Assembly (NCBI GenBank): GCA_963402885.1
Contig: OY727097.1
Location: 28,141,401-28,205,400 of the forward strand
DNA: 64,000 nt
Reading direction: 5' to 3'
Source of the DNA: Antedon bifida
Lineage: Eukaryota; Echinodermata; Crinoidea; Comatulida; Antedonidae
Position 1 is the first letter of the stretch. Every line of letters begins with the position of its first letter. The position numbers and the translations under genes were made by a program. The notes beneath the pieces were generated by a model. It did no database searches. It was not told the origin of the DNA and worked only from the letters and a program-made list of their open reading frames with translations. Below are positions 11,755 to 22,152 of the stretch, piece by piece.

Positions 11755-11845
11755 CTGAAAATAAAAGAAGAAAACAATATTGATCAATCATTTGTATTTA
11801 TCTATCTATCTATCGATTAATTAATGATAACGATCAAAAACTTAC
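11755..11845 (-). other. Probable 5' UTR intron of fibrinogen-like paralogue 2
   Basis: On the minus strand the ATG at 11754 directly follows a long pyrimidine tract and TTTCAG. A donor ACA|GTAAGTTT lies at 11845, giving a 91-base intron and a 5' UTR exon ending at 11846. That exon contains an upstream ATG opening a short frame that does not match the signal-peptide frame. Confidence 0.5.
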
Positions 11846-11859
11846 TGTCACAAGATGCT

Positions 11860-14140
11860 AGCATGGCTCACACAGATTGTGTCGAAATATCGTAATGTGA
11901 AGGAACGACGTGTTTCTAAATCAGGTTCAGTTTTCGTCAGAAAGTTTTCAATAATAAACAAAAACTTTACGATAAACTGACCTTGGTTCGCTAGTTCTAA
12001 ATTGTTTAAAGATAGACTCTAAATTTATTTTCATCTGTTGGCAAGCATGAGGATTATATTGACCCGAATCGTTAATTTACAGAACTTTTCTTCAGTTTAA
12101 ATTTCAAAATTTTACGATAATGGTCACATGTTTGTTTTTGTTTAAATTAAGATGGTGAGAGTATGCACTGTTATGCACGTTAATATCTAGAATTCTATTT
12201 AACCTCACGACACCTGTTCTAAGATTCACCTCATTTAATATTCAAAGACTTTTATACGTTACGGTTTATGGAGTTTTTGTCCACAGGCAACAATTTAATA
12301 ATTAAGAAAAATCGTCGTAAATGGAAGAAAAATATGAAACGAAATGGGTGCCTTAATAGTACGGTACATAACAAATGAATAATTGTTAATACTGAGAAAA
12401 TATAATTCTTTTTAAAATTAATACACAAATTAGGTGATTATTACAATAATCAATTTCGTATCAATGTGGATAATCGGATGTAACTGTTAAACTATTTTTA
12501 AATAGGAAGGAAGAGTTTTTATAAAAAACAAATCTTCATCTGTAACTTTTCTTTATTTCCCCTATTTCAAAAGTTTTTAAAATGTTAATTCCTTGTTTGA
12601 TTTAAGAGATACTTGAAACTTGTTTGTCATTATTCGTGCCAAATTCGTTGACCCAGTCTCATCAATTTGTTTTTATTATAAGCATTGTCGAGTAATGGAT
12701 TAAAGTTTAAATTGAAAAACAGATCTACGTGTACATTAGAAAAAGAAACTCAAAAAAATATACCAAATCAAAATATTCAAACGGTTAGAAGCGTGAAAAA
12801 AAGCGTCAACGAAGATAAATATGTCTGCGTCCTACAATACGGTAGTGCTACGAACATTTGTGAAACGCGTGTAATATTCGTGCAACGTGCAAGAACCAGC
12901 TAGAATATATAAAGCATCAGACATATATTTGATCTTTTAGCTATCGAGATTTACTCGAAACTATTAGTATATAGTTTCCTGAGTGTTTTGTTCTATACAG
13001 TATTCCTATAGACCGGAGGTTTTCGTCGGCATGTCTTCTTCCAAGCGATTTGCAAATTCATTTTTCATGGAATTAGTTCCGTTTATTAAGCTCAATGTGA
13101 GTCCCATGTTATTTAGAAAACAATGGTACCAAGCAAATTAGTCTAACCACACGAATGTCAGCATGCCGAATACTTCCGAACGTGCATGAATTGACAATGT
13201 ATACTAATTTACGGTTCCAAACTGCGAAACATCGGAATGGGGTACGAGACACGCTTAATGCGAAACGAGACAGCACGAAATACACGCGTAGACCTACCAC
13301 CACGTATTTTAAATAAGAACATTTATGTATAGGCCTACTAATTAAATAAGACTAAATTAACCTGCTATCTCTAGATAGACTCATTTGTATAGTATTCGTA
13401 ATAAATGATGCCTGTTGTTACGTACATCGTAGGCCTACCTACCTGAGGCCTATTCAAAACAAGACCGTTGGCCTAGTCCAGGTCTACTATTATTAAATGA
13501 TTAAAATATGTATTAAAGAAACTATTAACGTTCCACCAATCTAGAATAAAAACAATTGATATAGAAAATATTACCTTGGAAATAATTGCTTGATTTCTTT
13601 GTGTTAGTCCTACCAAACGGGCCTATACCTCACTCTTTGCAGCCTTCAAGACAATTAACTTTCCGGTAAGTCCGTCTAACTGTGATGTCATTATACTCGC
13701 TTACTTAACTGACCAATCAGTGAAGCGCATTAATATCGCGTTCTCAGAGGCCACAACTTTAGCTGGACACGCCAACTATGATTTATGTACTTTTTCTGTT
13801 TCGACGAGGTAAACTGTAAACTAAAGTCATCGTAAATCATGAAATATATTTTCATTAAATTTGTAAATGTGTAAACATGCCATCTATGCCAAAAAAGAAG
13901 AGTAAAGAGAAAGTTGCGTATCAGCGCATGCGCATGACACATAAAATAACCAGATGAGCCGGGTCGGATATAATATATTGAACCGAGGGGAAAATGAACT
14001 GGTCAGATCTAAAACAACAAAACTCTTCGACCAGCATGTTATTAAAAAAAATATTGTTTATTGAAAGGGGTCTTTTTCTTAATCGACAGGACCGCCGACC
14101 GAAAAACAGAAAAACCGTATGGTCTTATCTGAAACTCTTC
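11860..14140. other. Intergenic region without recognisable genes
   Basis: AT-rich DNA with several TAGGCCTA motifs (around 13.33 and 13.43 kb). Short open frames at 12685-12903 and 13730-14275 have no domain, no splice partners and low-complexity composition, and are not called as genes. Confidence 0.5.
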
Positions 14141-14144
14141 AATC

Positions 14145-14441
14145 TCTCTGCTAAATTTAGTCGAAATAATTTAATATTGTTTTACCAGGCAGGGTTTAAT
14201 TTGGACACCATTTCCGGAAAAGGTTTATCTCCACTTGCAAAGGGACCGACCGACAAACTATATGGTCAGATATAAAAGGTACAATACCATCCGACCTCTC
14301 TGTTATATCATGGAAAAATAAATTATTTCTCCATGGTTATATTTAGTCAAACTTAATTATTTGGTATTGTTTTACCAGACACACGATTTAATTCACTTGG
14401 ACACTATTTCCGGAAGAGGTCTCTCCACTTGCAATTGGTTC
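14145..14441. repeat. Diverged two-copy direct repeat
   Basis: The segments 14145-14250 and 14296-14441 share ATTTAGTC, ATTGTTTTACCAG, TTGGACAC..ATTTCCGGAA and TCTCCACTTGCAA in the same order, about 185 bases apart. The preceding 13990-14140 stretch has related phrases (GACCGCCGACC, GGTCAGAT, GGTCTTATCT). No coding content is recognised. Confidence 0.6.
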
Positions 14442-14680
14442 AGACGGAAACAATATGAAAAGGCGGTTTCCGTGTGACAGACAATAGCAAACTGTCAGAA
14501 TAGTGTTTTTTATAATATTATTATTTTTATCATATACGACTACAGTATTGAGTTAATTCAGGTCAAACAATTCGGATATAAACTACCTCCAGTTACGACG
14601 TACTCATGGATCCACTTTGGTTTTAAAGGACAGGACAGGCGCCATGACATTTTGTTATGTAAGGTTGAGTATAGAGTATA

Positions 14681-14841
14681 AAGCTCAGTCTACACTATCA
14701 AACTTTATGTGAGAAACAAATGTGATGTGCCTATTATGGACATGATGATATCATATCACTATCATATTTAGGCATACAACTACCTTATTTAGGCACATCG
14801 TACTTTTTTTGTCAAACTAGTTTGATAGTGTAGACAGAGCT
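14681..14841. mobile_element. MITE family A, copy 3
   Basis: AAGCTCAGTCTACACTATCAA at the left and TTGATAGTGTAGACAGAGC at the right, with TA at both borders. Intergenic. Confidence 0.85.
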
Positions 14842-15407
14842 ACAGTTCAGCACTATTAAATTGTGATACAATTCTTTACCAGTCATAGTTGTTAAAAAAG
14901 ATTCTTCTGATGAGGGGGCGCTCTTTATCTAGCAAACAAAACAAAACAACAATACATGCATATAATTTGCACAAAATATAATATGGTTAAAAATCGAATT
15001 ATTCCCATTGTACCCATTAGCCTACAATTCACATTATTGTATATTTAATAATATAAATATATATTAAATGTATGAATGAAGCATGCACCCGATACCCGTA
15101 TAGAATAGCAAACAAATACAAATAAAACATAAATATAGCAATGCTACTCCTAGTGTGCATACAATTCCGCCAACAAAAGATTTTAAAAGTTAAAAATAGT
15201 AGTTATAAGGATAAAAGGTCTACTACGTTTGTAAATTGTCAAAACCAAATCGTAATTGGCTGAGAGAATTCACGTTCACTATCACAGCAATAGGCCTATA
15301 TAATACTTTACACCCTGCATTAAATACATTTTAACAATTTAATTTTTTAAATTGATATATTCCTAAATACTTGTATAGGAGCGGCGACGGAAAGCCTTAT
15401 TGCAGCT

Positions 15408-15589
15408 AAGGCGTGGTTCCCACTAGCGACGCAACGCAACGCTAAGACGTATTGACGCAAGTGGTAACCGACGACGAAACAGTGCTGCAAACATCGCAGG
15501 TTTGATTTCTCGCAGGCGGGGAAAACTCAAATATTGGAAGGGCATTTTGTTATGTTGCGTAAGTTGCGTCGCAAGTGGGAACCACGCTT
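15408..15589. mobile_element. MITE family D, full-length copy
   Basis: The terminal inverted repeats are GCGTGGTTCCCACTAGCG and its right-end complement (CGCAAGTGGGAACCACGC), with CGCAACGCAACG-type sub-terminal repeats. No coding capacity. A second full copy is at 45.3 kb and a relic at 25.2 kb. Confidence 0.75.
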
Positions 15590-16022
15590 TTCAATGTGTT
15601 TGATTTGAATGATGCACTATGTACATGAACATAATATTATTATGATTTGTAATTTAATCTACCAGCAAGGATGTATACACATCAACACCAATTACGATGA
15701 ATGGCTATTCATCTGTTGGAAGAGTTTCATCTAGTTGTGGAATAGGTATTAAATAAAATTTAAATTTGAAGAAGGAGGAGGGGGAACGTCCTTTTGGACC
15801 TATTGGTGGCGCTATACCAACTCATCGTCGTCATGGGATTAACAACGCTAGACGATGAAACGCCAGTTGAGAATGAAACCTGTTTCGAAACGTACTGTAA
15901 GTTCGCTTATATTACTTTTTGGTTGTTCAAAAAGAAATTTTATTTAATGGCTATTCATCTGCAAAGAAAAGGGCTGACGACGTACGCTAAATTAAGTTGA
16001 AAACCCTGCAGTATACTGTATT

Positions 16023-17972
16023 CTATAAGTGTTTTTCCTTTGAAAATTGTGGAAGCAGGTGCCGTTTTGCGTAGTACACACGCCACAAGAAAGTACCAAA
16101 AACAAGAATTATTATAAAAATTACAATTACAATTAAGTAAGGTGGCAGCATGACGTATGGTGGCATGTATACACAGTACCTCTCCATTTTCGACTCCCCT
16201 TTACATGGTTTTCCTGCACACGATCTTTCATGCATTACATTTCGGGATCTGTACTGAATTCCTACACCTATCAGTGCTGTGGGTTTACACGGGGACCAGT
16301 CATTCCATTGACTCCATTCACAATCTATGTCTTTACATTTACAGAAATCACCACTGAAACCAGTAGGACAGCTGCATACGTACTTTGAAGGTTCTAACTG
16401 CCCATTGTTCTGACAGAGTGAACATGAACGTGTCTGTCGTCGATCATTAGAACATGACAATCCATTACATTTGGGTGATATCTCGACTGTACGCGTTTTA
16501 AATTGCTGACCCCGAGCATCTTTGATGACTTCACAATCTGACCAAGGAGTCCATTCTGTCATTATGCAATCCTGCACGTTACATTCACAGCACTCACCAT
16601 TGTAACCTTCATGACAAGAACAAAACGGAGATCTGGATCCTGAATTGACAATGTCACCATTATTACAATGACGATTGCAAGACTCTTCTTCTTGTTCTAA
16701 TGGACAGGGAACTCCGCCAAATTCAGCATCTGAAACAACGCTACGTGTTCTTTTCCTTGTTCCAAACGGTCCGCATGTATGAGAGCAATTTGTCCATTCA
16801 GTCCATTCTGTCATCTCGCAGTTTCGTATCTTATTTTCACAGCACTCACCAGTGTACCCTTCTTGACAAGAACAAAACGGTAGAATGCCGTTGATCATTT
16901 TACCATTATTAAGGCAATAACGATAACAGGTCGTCTCTACCTCTTGTTCCGATGGACAGGGAGAACCACCGTGTTTTGCTTCTGCAAGAACGCTACGTGT
17001 TCTTTTCTTGGTTCCAAAAGGTCCACATATATGAGAGCATTCTGTCCATTCAGTCCATTCTGTCATCTTGCAGTTTCGTAGGCCTATCTTATTTTCACAG
17101 CACTCACCAGTGTATCCTTCTTGACAAGAACAAGACGATGGACTGCCGTTGATCATTTTACCATTATTAAGGCAATAACGATTACAGGTCGTCTCTACCT
17201 CTTGTTCCGATGGACAGGGAGAACCACCGTGTTTTGCTTCTGCAAGAACGCTACGTGTTCTTTTCTTGGTTCCAAAAGGTCCACATATATGAGAGCATTC
17301 TGTCCATTCAGTCCATTCTGTCATCTTGCAGTTTCGTAGGCCTATCTTATTTTCACAGCACTCACCAGTGTATCCTTCTTGACAAGAACAAGACGATGGA
17401 CTGCCGTTGATCATTTTACCATTATTAAGGCAATAACGATTACAGGTCGTCTCTACCTCTTGTTCCGATGGACAGGGAGAACCACCGTGTTTTGCTTCTG
17501 CAAGAACGCTACGTGTTCTTTTCTTGGTTCCAGAAGGTCCACATGTATTGGAACATTCTGTCCATTCAGTCCATTCTGTCATCTTGCAGTTTCGTATCTT
17601 ATTTTCACAGCACTCACCAACGTATCCATATGGACACTGACATTGAATAGAGTGTCTATTATATCCTCTGCACATTGTGTTACAATGTTTCTCTTCCCAT
17701 AATATACTGTCTACGTCGCAATCAGAATGATATCGTACAAATTCTCTTGATCTGGAAGTATATCCATCACATGGATTTGCACAACTTGACCATTCACTCC
17801 AGCGAGAAAATTGACAGTCTCTATGTCCTCCTGTATCATCATATCGATTTATGAATGTTGTGTCATTATCTTCGACGCGTATGTACCACCATACGCCTAA
17901 GCATAGGCCGCCTACAACCAAAATGAAGCATACACAACGACATTCGTCATCATTGTCGTAGTTATTATGCAT
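16023..17972 (-). CDS. Membrane protein with seven TSP1 and six EGF-like repeats
   Basis: One uninterrupted minus-strand frame. The ATG at 17972 (MHNNYDNDDECRC, 649 residues) is preferred over an upstream in-frame ATG at 18083, because both neighbouring paralogues start with a similar short polar, Cys-containing leader before the first membrane span. Residues about 14-31 are a hydrophobic anchor. Seven TSP1 repeats follow: WSEWSSC; WTEWTEC three times; WTEWTNC; then divergent WTPWSDC and WNDWSPC. Most carry CGPxGTxxRTRS. They alternate with compact EGF-like units (CSCQEGYTGECCEN). A second hydrophobic span (LIVIVIFIIILVFGTFLW) and a basic tail end the protein. WxxW is the known C-mannosylation site in TSP1 repeats. 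Adhesion or matrix binding at the cell surface is the family expectation; the specific role is unknown. Two paralogues lie upstream. Confidence 0.85.
   Translation of the reverse strand: MHNNYDNDDECRCVCFILVVGGLCLGVWWYIRVEDNDTTFINRYDDTGGHRDCQFSRWSEWSSCANPCDGYTSRSREFVRYHSDCDVDSILWEEKHCNTMCRGYNRHSIQCQCPYGYVGECCENKIRNCKMTEWTEWTECSNTCGPSGTKKRTRSVLAEAKHGGSPCPSEQEVETTCNRYCLNNGKMINGSPSSCSCQEGYTGECCENKIGLRNCKMTEWTEWTECSHICGPFGTKKRTRSVLAEAKHGGSPCPSEQEVETTCNRYCLNNGKMINGSPSSCSCQEGYTGECCENKIGLRNCKMTEWTEWTECSHICGPFGTKKRTRSVLAEAKHGGSPCPSEQEVETTCYRYCLNNGKMINGILPFCSCQEGYTGECCENKIRNCEMTEWTEWTNCSHTCGPFGTRKRTRSVVSDAEFGGVPCPLEQEEESCNRHCNNGDIVNSGSRSPFCSCHEGYNGECCECNVQDCIMTEWTPWSDCEVIKDARGQQFKTRTVEISPKCNGLSCSNDRRQTRSCSLCQNNGQLEPSKYVCSCPTGFSGDFCKCKDIDCEWSQWNDWSPCKPTALIGVGIQYRSRNVMHERSCAGKPCKGESKMERYCVYMPPYVMLPPYLIVIVIFIIILVFGTFLWRVYYAKRHLLPQFSKEKHL
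16818..17590 (-). repeat. 252/258-bp in-frame tandem repeat encoding TSP1-EGF units
   Basis: The junction sequence GCAGTTTCGTA recurs at about 16818, 17070, 17328 and 17586, giving spacings of 252, 258 and 258 bases. The last two units are almost identical over their length; the opposite strand of both even translates to the same peptide. The 6-base difference is an extra GGCCTA (Gly-Leu) at two junctions. Near-identity points to recent unequal exchange inside the gene. Confidence 0.9.
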
Positions 17973-18083
17973 CCTTGTATATGGTAGTAAAGGTATGCCA
18001 ATTAAAGGTGGTATTTTTCTTATTATAAACGACAATAAAAACGGTGACGTGGTCGACTGACAAGAATAGTACAATAACAACAT

Positions 18084-19270
18084 TGGAAATTCCCATCCAA
18101 GCTAATAATAGAGGCCAGAGTATAGGGAAATATTGAATGAATTCGTGTAATGTAACTAACTTGTTACTAAAAGTATTTAAACAACATTTAAAAAGTATTT
18201 GAGCAACATTTAAAAAGTATTTGAGCAACATTTAAAAACAATAATTAAAGCAAATGGAAGATAAACTAATTACGGACTAAACAAAAGTTATATAAAAATA
18301 AACAGGAAACAACAAATAATGAAAGAGAAAATTATCATTTAAAATAAAGTATACGGTGAGGCTAATTGATTGTTTTATGTGGATAAAAACCGAATCAACA
18401 TTTCCGGAATAAATATTAATAAAACCCATTATTAGGTCTATCCATGTTTTTCTAGATTTCTAGATCCTCAATGAATTACAATTATGACTCCCCAATAAGA
18501 ATAATATAATGGAAAATCGACTAAAAATGATAAAATAGGAACATTTGTTGAGGGACAGTTGCGCTAAGCTAGGCCTGTCTATTATCATAGATTGTGATTA
18601 AGAGTTGAATACCTGCATAATATTATAGGCCTGATGTTATTTTAAAAAATGGTAAGCTTAATTGAATCAGAAATGTTATTTTTAAAAACGTAATATACCA
18701 TAACCATGACCTGCTCTAATCTAAAAATAGCTCAGGGAAATTATCCGTATACATAATAATAGATACAGGTACTAGCAGTTACACATTGAAAACAACTTAA
18801 TACATTGGAAAATGACATATTTTACACGCCTGACTTCTTCTTTTTTAGTTTCTATATAACAACCATTTTCGTTAGGTTCCTATTGTTTCCACCTATCTAT
18901 TGTAATAATCAGACATAATCGCTTTTGTATCCATAGTGATGCTTTGTGATAAAACGCAACCAAAAACTCGTGTAATATGTTGAAATATTTTGGTATTCCG
19001 TGTTGTTAATTTTAAATTACTTCCTTTTAATCAATTTTAATTTCTATTATTTAAAAAAAAATGTGTAGCATTCATCCTCAGACTTCATGAAGGAGCATTG
19101 CGTACAAATACTTTTCACGTATTGCATTTGAATAAGGCATACATTTTCTTATATAATTTTCCACTTAATGGAATTATATTATATATGAACTTTGGTGAAT
19201 TGGTTTTCGGTTAGACCTATAATTATATGTTTCTTATTGTCATTTCTAATTACGGTAGCTTGCACCACGC
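18084..19270. other. Intergenic, nothing recognised
   Basis: AT-rich spacer. There is a short triplication (AACATTTAAAAAGTATTTGAG type units at about 18180-18235) and no domain-bearing frame. Confidence 0.5.
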
Positions 19271-19272
19271 TT

Positions 19273-19431
19273 TTAGTGAGTGAGACACTTTCCAGGTAAA
19301 GGGCATTCGCTTTTTTCACAGCAGTTACATTCGTTTGTAGCAATGTCCAAAGGGTTTATTTTTTCTTTGGCTAGTACTGATTTGTTGTGTGTGCACTGAT
19401 TATGCTGTTGACATCGGTATACAACTATAGC
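19273..19431 (-). pseudogene. Probable retroelement protein fragment (Cys-rich CPL..CLT motif)
   Basis: A minus-strand open stretch of about 52 codons ends at a stop at 19273. It contains CQQHNQC, then TNECNCCEKSECPLPGKCLT. A C-N-C-x-x-K-x-x-C-P-L-x-G-x-C-L-T string is, as I recall it, a recurrent linker in invertebrate retroelement polyproteins next to a GIY-YIG-like region. Here a stop follows at once and no flanking reverse transcriptase is seen, so it would be a dead fragment. Confidence 0.4.
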
Positions 19432-20002
19432 TTAATTTGAGTGAGAGTGAGTGTGCTTGCTAAGCTTGTGCTCACAATGGAAACATCCATTGAGCAAGTG
19501 CAGATGTTAGAGGATACGTTTCTGCCAAATAGAGGGTGAACCATATAACATTGCTTGTTCGTGATCTTGTTCTTTTTTTGTTGCGGCTCAGGATTGAGAT
19601 TAAGTTTATATTCATATCTGCTGTTTTCCAGATTGATATGGTGGTGTGGCTGTGTTTAACGATTGTTTATCGGATGAGATACCGGATACTGGATAGTCTT
19701 ATAGTCCTATATACACATATATAACATAGTTGCTTCATTGTAACAAACTAGAGATGGTTACCAATAGGCAAACAATTTACTTTGCAGGTAACTGAAATAA
19801 ATACCAAACATCAATCGATCAATCAATAAGATGTCTTAAGCGTTTAGTGTTCATATCCATTTCAAGGAAAAAAAATCCGTGAATCTAAAAACTACAAAAT
19901 CCAGAAAGAGCAAAACCCACATAACTTCATTCCGTTTACCAGCAATAAGGCGCACAGACAGGCTAGTACATAACTCACAGGTGTTCTCAGTTATGTGAGC
20001 TT
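19432..20002. other. Intergenic, nothing recognised
   Basis: No gene or clear repeat, apart from a short ATCA-type run near 19810. Confidence 0.4.
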
Positions 20003-20350
20003 CTATCTATACAATCTTAGCCAAACACACAAAGCAAAAAAACATAACAAAAAAATATAGAAAAAATCTATAATATTGCAGAACCTTTCTTGATCTTCAG
20101 CTGGACATAGAGGAGAAACACAATCTTTAGCCATACGTGTTCTTCTTGTTGTTCCAATTAGTCCATATTTATTTGAACACGGTGTCCATTCAGTCCATTC
20201 TGTCGTCATCCTCCAGTTTCCACCCTGAAATAGATCTCTTATATACAACAGGAAATTGCTGATATGCGGGAAAAAAAATAAACATATTACGATAATGGCG
20301 ACCACACAAAATCCACGCCGAAAACATTGTTGGTAATTGCGAGCAGGCAT
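20003..20350 (-). CDS. Small double-anchored protein with a single TSP1 repeat
   Basis: The preferred ATG is 20350 (MPARNYQQCF), giving 115 residues. An in-frame ATG at 20401 exists, but MPAR matches the MPRH start of the paralogue at 23.3 kb. The order is: short polar leader, hydrophobic anchor (FCVVAIIVICLFFF), one TSP1-like repeat (TEWTEWTPCSNKYGLIGTTRRTRM..CPAEDQERFC), then a second hydrophobic span (FFYIFLLCFFALCVWL) and a stop. The usual CG of the TSP1 core reads KYG, so one core cysteine is lost. It is a miniature of the neighbouring genes. It may be a functional short member or a truncated remnant; the open frame and retained C-terminal span favour function, weakly. Confidence 0.65.
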   Translation of the reverse strand: MPARNYQQCFRRGFCVVAIIVICLFFFPHISNFLLYIRDLFQGGNWRMTTEWTEWTPCSNKYGLIGTTRRTRMAKDCVSPLCPAEDQERFCNIIDFFYIFLLCFFALCVWLRLYR

Positions 20351-20419
20351 TGTAGGTAGTATGGCAATTATAATATTATTGGTATTTTCAGTTGTTATCA
20401 CAAATGATGAAATGGTTCG

Positions 20420-22140
20420 TCAAACCTCGAAACAAATCAGAACATCCTTTGAAATTTTTACACAACTTATTCTTAGGCCCAAACCAATAATAACCAACAA
20501 AAAACATCACGTGATTTTAATATACCCAATTGAACATTTCTGTTGAATCACTTCTGCCCTTATTGTTAGAAAGTTGAAAAACACAAACCCTTATATTTTT
20601 ACTAAATCTGATAGTTTAGGCCTACGACTTACGTACAGATAATATTTAATGACAATCATTCATTAACTGAATAACTCCTCCAAATCATTAGGCCTATTTA
20701 TATTTATTATAATTGTGTTCAACATCGCAATAGGCCTATACATAACATGTACCGTACACATTCTATTACACTTTTTAAAACCGCACTCGTCCTCGTAGTA
20801 ATTTTATTGCAATTATTTGTAATGTGATCCGGTCGTCATGGAGAACGATGATATTGATAATCATGATTTATCATATTTGCGATGATTAGCCTGAGTGCAG
20901 TACACATTTTTGTTTTTCTGAGAGTATACGATATGAATGTCATAAGAAAAAAAGGGCCATCCTAGGGTCTTGTGGGCAACATTTTTTACAGCACTAAATT
21001 TTAAATAACATACCATGGAACTATAATATTATAGTTCCATGAACATACACAAATACCTATATATTAAGGGATAGGGAAAACCAATTCACGGTTTGTGTCA
21101 CTTGTTATAATGATTAAAATTAGCAGAGGTTTACTTTAATAACTCTTCTCATAGTAGTTGATGAATCGAGTCGACAACGATGACATCATTATGCCAGAAT
21201 CCAATATGGCGTCCAATTTGGCGGGAAAAAACAAGTATTGAAAAATGCCTTTTAACGTTAAAATGTACGAATGCTACCTTAAAATAATGTATACACATAT
21301 CTAAACGTGATGGTATTGTATCTACTTATACACGGTTATATTGATAACACTGTTGTTATGTTTATGATGATATACGCTTTAGCATGATGATACTAGTTGA
21401 TTTAAACATTTTTATCTCGTCAATGTTGCGAAGTATTTTAACATTACTGAATTCATTGTGGCTTTACTGTACTTTTAACAGTCATAATTGTCGAGAAAGT
21501 GATTCTTATGAAAGAGGGCGCTCTTTATCTTACTTCTTGATACGGAACTGGATAGTAATAAAATTGGTAAAAAGGTAAATATTTCAGCCGGAATCTAGAT
21601 TGCAGACAAAAACCGACGACGCCGACTACGAATCGAACACTAAAAACAGAAAAAAGACAATAACTAGAGTAGTTCATTTGCATACTCAATAAAGTAATAC
21701 ATTTTTTATTAAAATAAATTCGCAAGTAGGCCTACACAATTAACACAAATCATACTGTAGTAGGCCTAGGCCTATATCAATTTATTTACTGTTTAAAAAA
21801 GAACCAGGACTTATAGCATGATCACCACCTGCCGTAATTAATAGAATTGCAAACTGTAAAGATGATTTAGTTATATATAAACAACTGAAAATTGAAAAAA
21901 GGGCGAAAAATACATCTTGAACAAAATCAAAAGAATTTTGACTTTATAGCCTCGAAAAGATACACCATAGTAACTTGACAATTGGAGCTAGTTAAATCAT
22001 GAGCACCATGAAAATTTAAACTTAAAATATTTAATTACAATTTCAATTCAGGCGAATTACCGGAACGCTGACATCATTATTATTATTATTATTGCACAAT
22101 ATTCTGTTTCATTTAATAATATTTCTAATATTATTTCAAA
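20420..22140. other. Intergenic, nothing recognised
   Basis: AT-rich spacer with several TAGGCCTA motifs (about 20.6-20.75 kb, 21.73 kb and a doubled one at 21.76 kb) and a 14-bp AGTTCCATGG-type inverted pair near 21.01-21.04 kb. No supported genes. Confidence 0.45.
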
Positions 22141-22152
22141 ATAAATATTTTA

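Noticed and set aside
12685-12903. A 72-codon plus-strand frame
   Set aside because: Lys/Asn/Thr-rich composition as expected from AT-rich DNA. No domain, signal peptide or neighbouring exon.
13994-14275. A 93-codon plus-strand frame
   Set aside because: It overlaps the diverged direct repeat at 14.1-14.4 kb, and the second repeat copy does not keep the frame.
15794-16000. A 68-codon plus-strand frame with a hydrophobic start
   Set aside because: It looks a little like a signal peptide followed by acidic residues, but no continuing exon or domain could be found; chance is more likely.
16157-17702. A ladder of plus-strand open frames of 60-107 codons opposite the TSP1 gene, two of them identical
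   Set aside because: They are mirror images of the minus-strand coding repeat. Their regular 258-base spacing and identity come from the repeat, not from separate genes.
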